From assembly GCA_010025475.1 (NCBI GenBank), contig RGTE01000021.1, forward strand, positions 1 through 13,549: 13,549 nt of DNA, in the 5' to 3' direction. The translations under genes were made by a program, and so were the position numbers. The notes below the pieces were generated by a model. It worked only from the letters and a program-made list of their open reading frames with translations, made no database searches and was not told the DNA's origin. This stretch comes from Verrucomicrobiota bacterium. GTDB lineage: Bacteria; Verrucomicrobiota; Verrucomicrobiia; Methylacidiphilales; Verrucolacustridaceae. Shown here one piece after another: positions 7,573 through 13,549 of this stretch (position 1 is its first letter; each line of letters opens with the position of its first letter).

Positions 7573-7950
7573 ATGGCTACCCAAGAGACTTCAACCACCA
7601 CCGGGCCCAAGCTGGGCTCTGAAAGGTTGGTCCGCCTCAGCGAGGCGGCCGGTCGCCATTTGTCCGACCTCCTCCGGAAAAAGGGATATGCCACGGGGGC
7701 GCTCAAAGTGGCGGTGGTGGGGGGAGGATGCAGCGGCCTCCAATACCAAATGGAGCTGGTTTCCGGGGCCGGGCCGAAAGATATCCTCGTGGAAAGCCAA
7801 GGGGTGAGGATTTCCGTCGACCCCAAGAGCGCGGTTTTTTTAAGCGGATCGGAGATCGATTTCAGCACGGATCTGCAAAAAGGCGGATTCCGGGTCACCA
7901 ATCCCAACGCCCGCGCCACTTGTTCCTGTGGCGACAGCTTCAGCACCTAG
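7573..7950 (+). CDS. A-type iron-sulfur carrier (IscA/ErpA/HesB family)
   Basis: A 125-residue A-type carrier that binds an Fe-S cluster and delivers it to apoproteins. The three invariant cysteines are present: C53 in GGGCSGLQYQ, and C117 and C119 in ATCSCGDSF. The spacing C-x63-C-x-C is exactly that of E. coli IscA. NPNARATCSCG departs from the usual CGCG only by a serine at 118. The first 12 or so residues (MATQETSTTTGP) are an extra polar leader. A GTG directly before the ATG (7570) is an equally possible start. Which A-type subgroup it belongs to (IscA, ErpA or SufA) cannot be told from sequence alone. Lying between nuoN and ppc, it may help mature complex I clusters, for example those of NuoI; this is inference from location. 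Confidence 0.9.
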   Translation: MATQETSTTTGPKLGSERLVRLSEAAGRHLSDLLRKKGYATGALKVAVVGGGCSGLQYQMELVSGAGPKDILVESQGVRISVDPKSAVFLSGSEIDFSTDLQKGGFRVTNPNARATCSCGDSFST

Positions 7951-7956
7951 GCTCGC

Positions 7957-10803
7957 ATGACCACGCACGGCAAGAAGGACCGAAACCGGGCCAAACTCGG
8001 CAAGGCCAAGTTACCCTACAAAGAGCGGCTCAAGCGCGGCTTCGCCCGCGTGGAGCAAGATCTCTCCTGGATGATGGGAATTTTCCGTGAGCTCCTCGAT
8101 GAGCTTGGCGAGAAGGAGGTCGGGGATTCACTGCCTTGGGTGCATGGCCCGAAACATCTTCCCGCCATCAAGGAGGGCAAAATCACCCGGGCCTACGCCA
8201 TCGCCTTCGGTCTTCTGAATCTGGCCGAGGAGGTGGCGGCCGCCGCCATGCGTCAATTGAATGAGGCGATCAACGGGCCCCAGCATGAGCCCGGTTCCTG
8301 GGCCCAAGCGTTCTGCCGCCTCAAGGGATCAGGTGAAACGGCCGAACATTTGGCAGCCACCCTGCCGACCTTGCGCGTGGAGCCGGTTCTGACCGCGCAT
8401 CCCACGGAGGCGCGGAGACGGTCCATTTTGGCCTGCATGCAGGAGATTCACGGGATTCTGCTCGAACGCTCCGGAAAGTCCGGAAAGGACGGCTCCGAGC
8501 GGGAGAGGCGGGACCACCTGAAGACGGTGTTGGAGCGATGGTGGCGGACGGAAGAGGTGCGAACCCAGCGACCCACCGTGGACATGGAGCGGGAAGGGGT
8601 GATTCACTGTTTGGCTGGTTCCATGGCTCGGTCGATCGCCGAGGCCGACCGACGTCTTCGTGATGCTTGGCAAATCGCCGGTTTTGGCAAGGGGGGTCCC
8701 GCCCATCCGGCGGTTCGTCCGATCCTCAGTTTCGGCACCTGGGTGGGCGGCGACCGGGATGGACATCCTCTCGTCACCCCGGACGTGACCGAGAAGAGCC
8801 TGCAGCTTTACCGTTCGGCGGCCTTGGAACTGCTGGCCTCCCGATTGCATCAGCTGGCCTCGCATCTGACCTTATCCCGCAAATACCACGGGATGCCCTC
8901 CGAGCTTGAGAAGTGGCTCCCAGAATGGCGTCGGTTGGCCGGACCCAAGGCGGAAGAGGAGATTTCGGTCTACCGGGAAGAGCCCTGGCGGGAAGCCGTC
9001 CTGCTGATGCGCCGCCGTCTTTTGGCGGGAGCAGAAGGATACCGTCAGCCGGATGACCTGATTCTTGATCTAGGGGTGGTGCGAAGGGCCTTGTTGGATG
9101 TCGGTGCGCATCGATTGGCTGCGGCGGAGGTGGATACCATGATCCGGCTGATCGAGGTGTTCGGGTTCCATTTGGCGGTGTTGGATATCCGCCAAAACAG
9201 CGCCCGGCACGATGAGGCCATCGAGGAGCTGCAAACCAAATCCCGGGGCGGTCCGCCTTATCGCCAGTTGGGCGAACCGGAACGGCGCAAGCTGCTGAAC
9301 GAATGGTGGGAAAATCTTCCTTGGTCCACCGACGGGGCGCTAGCCGCCGGACCGGCTGCCCGTGAAGTTATTGGAACCTATCAGGCACTTGCCCGACAGG
9401 TGGCGAACCATGGCTCCGATGGGTTGGGTCTCTCCATTGTCAGCATGACGCGAGACGTGTCGGATCTGATGGCGGTGCATCTTTTTTCCAGAATTGCCGG
9501 TCTGCGGGTTTCCGATGAGGAGGGGCAGCAGGTATGCCCACTTCCGGTCACCCCTCTGTTTGAAACGTTGGATGACTTGGAGCGGGCCCCCAGAGTGGTC
9601 TCGGAATTTTTGCAGCATCCCACGGCCCGAAAGGCCCTGCGGGTTTTGGCCAACCGGGAAAGTGAAACGGATCGTCGCCGCCGACTCGCCTTGGTGGATC
9701 CGGGTGAGCGGACCGTGATTCTTCCGACCGAGCCACCACCGGTGCTGCGGGTAATGATCGGTTACAGCGACAGCAACAAGGACGCAGGATTGATCTGCAG
9801 CCAATGGGCTCTGCACCGAAGTCAGCGGGGGATTCTTAAAGCCGCCAAGGAGCAGGGTGTCGCGGCTCGGTTCTTCCATGGACGCGGAGGCACCGTGAGT
9901 CGAGGCGCGGGGCCGACCCATCGGTTTCTGGAGGCTTTGCCCCGGGGAACCCTTTCCGGGGATTTGCGAGTGACCGAGCAGGGGGAGGTGATCGGCCAGA
10001 AGTATGGCACGCCCGCCACCGCCGCCCACAACCTGGAGCTGCTTTTGGCGGGCACCACTCTGACCTCTTTGCTTCCCGAAGACGCGGTGGAGGACGATCC
10101 CTCCATGGTGGAGATCTTTGATTTTCTTAGCCGGGAAAGCATGGGGTCGTACCGCAGGCTGATTGAAACTCCCGGATTTATCGATTACTTCCGGCAGGCC
10201 ACTCCCATTGACGCGGTGGAACGCAGCACCATCGGTTCCCGCCCCGCCCGGCGTACGGGCGCTGCCGACTTCCGCGATCTCCGGGCGATTCCTTGGGTGT
10301 TTAGCTGGAGTCAGGCTCGGTTTTTTCTCCCGGGCTGGTACGGAGCCGGCTTTGCGTTACGCAAGCTGGCCAAAGAGGAAGCGAGGCTTTTCCGGCGTCT
10401 ACGCGAAAGACTCTCGGCTTGGCCCTTCGCTAAATATGTTTTTAACAACCTCGAAAGTGGCATCGCCAGTGCCGACTTGGAGGTCAGTCAGGGTTATATC
10501 GAGCTGGTGCAGGACTCTGCATTACGGGAAGGGATTACCCGGATGATTTCGGAAGAATTTACCGAGGTCAGACAGGGCCTGACCGAGCTGTTTCAAAAAC
10601 CCCTGGCCGACCGCCGGCCCCGCTTCCGCTTCACTGTGGAAAGAAGGGTCGTTCCCCTGCGGGCCCTTCATGAAAGGCAGATATTTCTCCTGCGTCACTG
10701 GCGCAAAGCCGAGGAGGCCAAGGATCCGGCGGCGGAAGGCTTGTTGGCAGACCTCAGGCAGTCCATTGCGGCCATCGCCGCCGGTCTCCGCACCACCGGC
10801 TAA
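7957..10803 (+). CDS. ppc: Phosphoenolpyruvate carboxylase
   Basis: A 948-residue cytoplasmic enzyme that makes oxaloacetate from PEP and bicarbonate to refill the TCA cycle (E. coli: 883 residues). All catalytic motifs are visible: LTAHPTEARRR with H148; FGTWVGGDRDGHP; LDIRQNSARH (usually DIRQES); PLFETLDDLE; GYSDSNKDAG with K608; FFHGRGGTVSRGAG with H641 and R649; LRVTEQGEVI; SRPARR; and LRAIPWVFSWSQ. The C-terminus ends GLRTTG instead of GMRNTG. By alignment with E. coli, two of the four residues that bind the feedback inhibitor aspartate are changed: K773 to S838 and N881 to T946. The other two are kept as R649 and R902. The first 25 residues are very basic and look like an extra tail. 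The ATG follows the Fe-S carrier stop by six bases, with a weak AGG at 7949-7951. Confidence 0.96.
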   Translation: MTTHGKKDRNRAKLGKAKLPYKERLKRGFARVEQDLSWMMGIFRELLDELGEKEVGDSLPWVHGPKHLPAIKEGKITRAYAIAFGLLNLAEEVAAAAMRQLNEAINGPQHEPGSWAQAFCRLKGSGETAEHLAATLPTLRVEPVLTAHPTEARRRSILACMQEIHGILLERSGKSGKDGSERERRDHLKTVLERWWRTEEVRTQRPTVDMEREGVIHCLAGSMARSIAEADRRLRDAWQIAGFGKGGPAHPAVRPILSFGTWVGGDRDGHPLVTPDVTEKSLQLYRSAALELLASRLHQLASHLTLSRKYHGMPSELEKWLPEWRRLAGPKAEEEISVYREEPWREAVLLMRRRLLAGAEGYRQPDDLILDLGVVRRALLDVGAHRLAAAEVDTMIRLIEVFGFHLAVLDIRQNSARHDEAIEELQTKSRGGPPYRQLGEPERRKLLNEWWENLPWSTDGALAAGPAAREVIGTYQALARQVANHGSDGLGLSIVSMTRDVSDLMAVHLFSRIAGLRVSDEEGQQVCPLPVTPLFETLDDLERAPRVVSEFLQHPTARKALRVLANRESETDRRRRLALVDPGERTVILPTEPPPVLRVMIGYSDSNKDAGLICSQWALHRSQRGILKAAKEQGVAARFFHGRGGTVSRGAGPTHRFLEALPRGTLSGDLRVTEQGEVIGQKYGTPATAAHNLELLLAGTTLTSLLPEDAVEDDPSMVEIFDFLSRESMGSYRRLIETPGFIDYFRQATPIDAVERSTIGSRPARRTGAADFRDLRAIPWVFSWSQARFFLPGWYGAGFALRKLAKEEARLFRRLRERLSAWPFAKYVFNNLESGIASADLEVSQGYIELVQDSALREGITRMISEEFTEVRQGLTELFQKPLADRRPRFRFTVERRVVPLRALHERQIFLLRHWRKAEEAKDPAAEGLLADLRQSIAAIAAGLRTTG

Positions 10804-10832
10804 GATTCGTTCCTTGGCGAGAACATCTGGAA

Positions 10833-10840
10833 AGGTAGGG
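10833..10840 (+). promoter_or_regulatory. Shine-Dalgarno site of nuoH
   Basis: AGGTAGGG ends seven bases before the nuoH ATG. It is the clearest ribosome site in the window and fixes the start. The other nuo genes here mostly rely on overlapping or abutting starts, so nuoH looks independently initiated within the 44-base gap after ppc. Confidence 0.6.
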
Positions 10841-10847
10841 TAAACGA

Positions 10848-12071
10848 ATGTTTTTAAGTGGTGCGGATGTGGTGTTTTTACTCGCGTCCCTGATCAAGGC
10901 GGTGGCGGTGGCGGTGACCGTACTGGTTTTGGTGCCGGGGAGCGTGACCGCGGAGCGGAGATTGAGCGCCTGGATTCAGGATCGTCTGGGGCCGAATCGG
11001 GTAGGCATTCCATTCACCAATATCCGTCTCTTCGGGTTGGGTCAGGCCCTCGCGGATGCCGCCAAGTTTCTTCTCAAGGAACAGTTCGTCCCCGCCTCGG
11101 TTAACAAGTTCTACTTCAACCTCGCCCCGATCCTCGCGATGGTGCCCGCCCTGGTCACCGTGGCGGTGATTCCCTTCAGCCCGGGTTTCGATCTCCGCCC
11201 CATCGCCAGTTGGATCGCCCCGCATCTCGGTTGGGACACTTCCACTGTGGAGGCGTTCCAGATCAGCGGCGTCATTGCCAACCTGGATATCGGTCTTCTT
11301 TTCGTCTTCGCGGTGATTTCCCTCAGTGTGTACGGGATCGTTCTGGCCGGGTGGGCCTCCAACTCCAAATATCCGTTTCTCGGCGGCATCCGTTCTTCCG
11401 CCCAGATCATCTCCTATGAGATTGCCATGGGTGCCTCGGTGGTGCCGGTGTTTTTGGTCACGGGAAGCCTTAACCTCGGAAAGATCGTCGACTATCAGAT
11501 TCAGCACGGCTGGTTGGCCTTCCCGAGCCTTTCCGGAGGAATCTGGGGGATCCTTTTAGGTTTGTGCCTGGCCTTCTCGTTCCTGGTTTTTCTGATCGCC
11601 TCCTTTGCCGAGACCAACCGACTGCCTTTTGACCTACCGGAGGCGGAGACGGAGCTGGTGGGCGGCTACCACACGGAGTATTCCGGCATGCGGTTCGCCC
11701 TGTTTTTCCTGGGGGAGTACGCTGCCATGGTCTCAGCCTCTGCCATCATGGTGACGGTTTTTCTGGGTGGCTGGAGCCTTCCGCTCCCTTGGTTTAACGG
11801 GCAGACAATGCCGGAAGCGGTTTTCGGATTTGCTCTGCCGGGATGGTTGGCCGGGCAGGCTATGCCCTGGTGGTTTGGATTCCTTTCGGTAGGGGTGTTC
11901 TTGGCAAAGATTCTTTTCTTCATCGCCCTGTTTATCGTGATTCGGTGGACCCTGCCGCGGTTTAAGTACGACCAATTAATGAGCTTGGGGTGGAAAGTGT
12001 TCATTCCGATGGCGTTCGTGAATATTTTCATTGTGGCGGCGCTGGTCCTCTTGCGAGGACCCTCGGTTTAA
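10848..12071 (+). CDS. nuoH: NADH-quinone oxidoreductase subunit H, long form
   Basis: A 407-residue membrane subunit of complex I (325 in E. coli) that forms most of the quinone channel and the E-channel entry. Family motifs are clear: ERRLSAWIQDRLGPNRVG (36-53), GLGQALADAAKFLLKE (63-78), GWASNSKYPFLGG (168-180), RSSAQIISYE (182-191), FAETNRLPFDLPEAE (253-267) and GMRFALFFLGEYAAM (280-294). The extra length lies mainly in two loops. One is at about 112-142, with polar and Trp residues between membrane helices. The other is at about 310-345 and is rich in Pro, Trp and Gly. It is separated from the other nuo genes by the Fe-S carrier and ppc, an uncommon order, yet faces the same way and may share their transcript. 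Confidence 0.96.
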   Translation: MFLSGADVVFLLASLIKAVAVAVTVLVLVPGSVTAERRLSAWIQDRLGPNRVGIPFTNIRLFGLGQALADAAKFLLKEQFVPASVNKFYFNLAPILAMVPALVTVAVIPFSPGFDLRPIASWIAPHLGWDTSTVEAFQISGVIANLDIGLLFVFAVISLSVYGIVLAGWASNSKYPFLGGIRSSAQIISYEIAMGASVVPVFLVTGSLNLGKIVDYQIQHGWLAFPSLSGGIWGILLGLCLAFSFLVFLIASFAETNRLPFDLPEAETELVGGYHTEYSGMRFALFFLGEYAAMVSASAIMVTVFLGGWSLPLPWFNGQTMPEAVFGFALPGWLAGQAMPWWFGFLSVGVFLAKILFFIALFIVIRWTLPRFKYDQLMSLGWKVFIPMAFVNIFIVAALVLLRGPSV

Positions 12072-12072
12072 G

Positions 12073-12372
12073 TTGAAGCTTAAGACGCTCACGATTTTCG
12101 TGTTGGCGACTCTCGGCATGGCGCTGATCGCGGCGGAGAAGGGGCCGACGCTGGTGGTGAAGAAGGATGAACGGAAGATCGCGGGGTTAAGCACCAACGG
12201 AATCACCCGATGGACGGCCAGTGTGGGGCAAGACGGGGACGAGGTGACGGCGGTCAACCAAAGCGGGAACGTGGCGATGGTCAGCCTGACCAACAAGAAA
12301 ACCGGCAAAACCCGCATTCTGACCTACGATGCGGAAAAGGGGATTTTAAAGTTTTCCCAAACGGTGAATTAG
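12073..12372 (+). CDS. Small exported protein of unknown function
   Basis: I do not recognise this family. The frame is open from within nuoH; the best start is TTG 12073, one base after the nuoH stop. It gives 99 residues with a good signal peptide: basic KLK, a hydrophobic core from about 5 to 19, and AA before E22. An ATG at 12118 would keep only the end of the hydrophobic segment. The mature part (about 78 residues) has no cysteine, is rich in Lys, Thr and Val, and has an alternating pattern that suggests small beta strands (for example VAMVSLTNKKTGKTRILTYD). It probably ends in the periplasm or on the cell surface. Tight spacing after nuoH suggests co-transcription. Its TAG overlaps the end of the convergent phosphoribosyltransferase gene by two bases. 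A leaderless or non-coding reading cannot be excluded. Confidence 0.6.
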   Translation: MKLKTLTIFVLATLGMALIAAEKGPTLVVKKDERKIAGLSTNGITRWTASVGQDGDEVTAVNQSGNVAMVSLTNKKTGKTRILTYDAEKGILKFSQTVN

Positions 12373-12961
12373 GGACTTCGATCCAAAAGTGCGCAGACTT
12401 CTTCGTCGGTGACTTGGTCAAAGTTTTCGTAGGCCTGGCCGACGGCGTAGAAGTATTCCGGAGCTTCAAGACAAACCACCTCATCAACCTCGGATTCCAA
12501 CTCCCGGATGGAGGAGGGCGCGGCACCGCACGGATGGCGACTTTCATGGTTGCCCCGGTGGCAATGCCGTCATCCACCAAGAGCACAGTTTTACCTTTAA
12601 GCGTATGGGCATGTCGGTGCGACCGGTATAGCCGGGCCCGCTCCCGGATGATGCCCATCTGTTCCTGAACGATTGGTTCCAGGAATCCCGGCTGCTGCTT
12701 CACCACATTCCGAAACTCCTCATTGATGAAAATACTGCCGTCTTCGGCCAAGGCCCCCACCGCCAGTTCCGGTTGGGCAGGGTAGGGAAGTTTTCGTAAA
12801 AGAATCACGTCCAAGGATGCCTGCAAAGCCTGAGCCACCTTCGCAGCGACCCGCACGCCTCCGCGGGGAAGCCCAAGGATCAGGAGATTCTTATCTCTTT
12901 GATAATCTTGGAGGACTTTCGATAGTTGCTGGCCGGCCTGATCTCGATCCTGGAAGGTCAC
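12369..12961 (-). pseudogene. Phosphoribosyltransferase, frameshifted with internal gap
   Basis: The 5' part (GTG at 12961 down to about 12525) encodes about 145 residues of a PRTase-fold protein. It has FQDRDQAGQQL at the N-terminus, LILGLPRGGVRVAAKVAQAL at 27-46, LRKLPYPAQPELAVGA at 55-70, and the PRPP-binding loop VLLVDDGIATGATM at 126-139. After MKVAIRAV this frame turns into low-complexity sequence. The family C-terminus reappears in another frame: PSSIRELESEVDEVVCLEAP then FYAVGQAYENFDQVTDEEV, ending with TAA at 12369. The frame changes within about 12515-12535. The beta strand that usually joins these parts (RxxxARIVVAVP-like, about a dozen residues) is missing. So the gene appears disabled by a deletion with a one-base frame effect. 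An assembly error is the alternative. Unshifted reading gives a 226-residue product with a nonsense tail. Confidence 0.75.
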
Positions 12962-13019
12962 AGGGGCTAGCTTAGCTTTTCAGGAGATAATAGGAGTGAA
13001 AACAGTTGCATTTGCTTAA

Positions 13020-13036
13020 ATTACCTCGATGGTAAT
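13020..13036 (+). repeat. Short inverted repeat just before the PAS gene start
   Basis: ATTACC (13020-13025) and GGTAAT (13031-13036) form a perfect six-base inverted repeat around TCGAT. The repeat ends three bases before the ATG at 13040, in the 78-base space between two diverging genes. No purine-rich Shine-Dalgarno precedes the start, so the right arm would sit where ribosomes bind. It could be an operator half-site pair or a weak hairpin affecting translation. The stem is short and chance is possible. Confidence 0.35.
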
Positions 13037-13039
13037 CGT

Positions 13040-13525
13040 ATGATTTTTCCAGCAGTCAATAAACCCAACGTACCAAGCTCACTCAGGAGGTGGGCGTCCA
13101 AAAGCAATTTGGCTGTGATTCTTGCGGATACTTCCGGGGCCGTCCAATGGGTCAATAAGGCCTTCACCTATATCTGTGATTATGAGCTGGATGAGATTAT
13201 TGGGATGAAGCCCGGCCACTTTCTGAGCGGCCCGCTGACGGAGGCCCATGCGCGGGAGACCCTTAACAATTCCATCCGTGACAAAAAATCGTGCCTTGTC
13301 CGCATCACCAATTACAAAAAAAACGGCACCCCCTACATCGTGGAAATTCACCTGGAACCTATCTTTGGTCGGAAAAACGAGCATCAAGGTTTTATCTCCC
13401 TGGAGCGAGATGTCACCGAGGATGAGCGGATCCAGCGCCAGTATGGAGAGTTGAATGCCTCCGTTTATCAAGAGCTGTTGAATCGCTTCGATGTGGTAAA
13501 GGCCGGATCCATCCCGAATTCATAA
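13040..13525 (+). CDS. Single-domain PAS protein
   Basis: A 161-residue protein made almost wholly of one PAS domain (about 20-128). It has the PAS core (ILADTSGAVQWVNKAFTYI), a loop DEIIGMKPGHFLSGPLT, and a PAC-type strand set (NYKKNGTPYIVEIHLEPI then GFISLERDVTEDE). The loop is LOV-like (compare GxNCRFLQGPxT) but has no cysteine there, so flavin photochemistry of the LOV type is not expected. After the domain come about 33 residues, probably helical, and no kinase, cyclase or DNA-binding domain. It may pair with a separate partner or be a sensor that lost its output part. It is the first ATG in a frame open from 12971 with no other usual start codon. The composition is less GC-rich than the nuo genes. 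Confidence 0.8.
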   Translation: MIFPAVNKPNVPSSLRRWASKSNLAVILADTSGAVQWVNKAFTYICDYELDEIIGMKPGHFLSGPLTEAHARETLNNSIRDKKSCLVRITNYKKNGTPYIVEIHLEPIFGRKNEHQGFISLERDVTEDERIQRQYGELNASVYQELLNRFDVVKAGSIPNS

Positions 13526-13544
13526 CCCGGGTAACCCGGGTTTT
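13524..13544 (+). terminator. Rho-independent terminator after the PAS gene
   Basis: AACCCGGG (13524-13531) and CCCGGGTT (13535-13542) form a perfect eight-base stem with a TAA loop, followed by TTTT (13541-13544). The stem begins within the PAS gene's TAA stop codon. The compact GC-rich stem plus T run fits an intrinsic terminator; the T run is short. Confidence 0.7.
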
Positions 13545-13549
13545 GAGGT

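Noticed and set aside
12985..13019. AGGAG followed by GTG AAA ACA as a possible small gene
   Set aside because: It stops after seven codons and is not in the PAS frame.
13040..13525. A LOV blue-light sensor
   Set aside because: The LOV-like loop has no cysteine at or beside the adduct position.

Overview
The window is a gene-dense stretch of a bacterial chromosome with moderately high GC. Almost all genes lie on the plus strand. Gene content is mostly conserved core metabolism. The protein sequences and the unusual gene order suggest a Gram-negative, respiring bacterium, possibly of the Verrucomicrobiota/PVC group. That placement is an inference from general resemblance and was not tested by any search.

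Layout. Bases 1-234 are the 3' end of gyrA. A secreted PhoD-type phosphatase/phosphodiesterase (231-1235) overlaps the gyrA stop by four bases. Next comes a respiratory complex I block: nuoI (1250-1828), a 138-base gap, then nuoJ, nuoK, nuoL, nuoM and nuoN (1967-7510), which overlap or abut each other. An A-type iron-sulfur carrier (7573-7950) and phosphoenolpyruvate carboxylase (7957-10803) follow. The missing membrane subunit gene, nuoH, comes only after ppc (10848-12071). A small exported protein of unknown function (12073-12372) closes this run. On the minus strand, converging on it, is a phosphoribosyltransferase gene broken by a frameshift and an apparent internal deletion (12369-12961). 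A single-domain PAS protein (13040-13525) and a good intrinsic terminator (13524-13544) end the window.

How the genes work together. NuoH, J, K, L, M and N form the proton-pumping membrane arm of NADH:quinone oxidoreductase, and NuoI carries two [4Fe-4S] clusters to the quinone site formed partly by NuoH. The A-type carrier could help mature such clusters. PEP carboxylase supplies oxaloacetate to the TCA cycle, which feeds NADH to complex I. Subunits NuoA-G are not in the window.

I did not find a convincing new defence, mobile or signalling system. The most notable points are departures from family rules inside ordinary genes: NuoM lacks the TM7 lysine thought to be needed for proton pumping, PEP carboxylase has lost two of the four aspartate-inhibitor residues, and the phosphoribosyltransferase is broken. 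No intergenic stretch exceeds about 140 bases, and no tRNA, rRNA, CRISPR or insertion sequence was seen.
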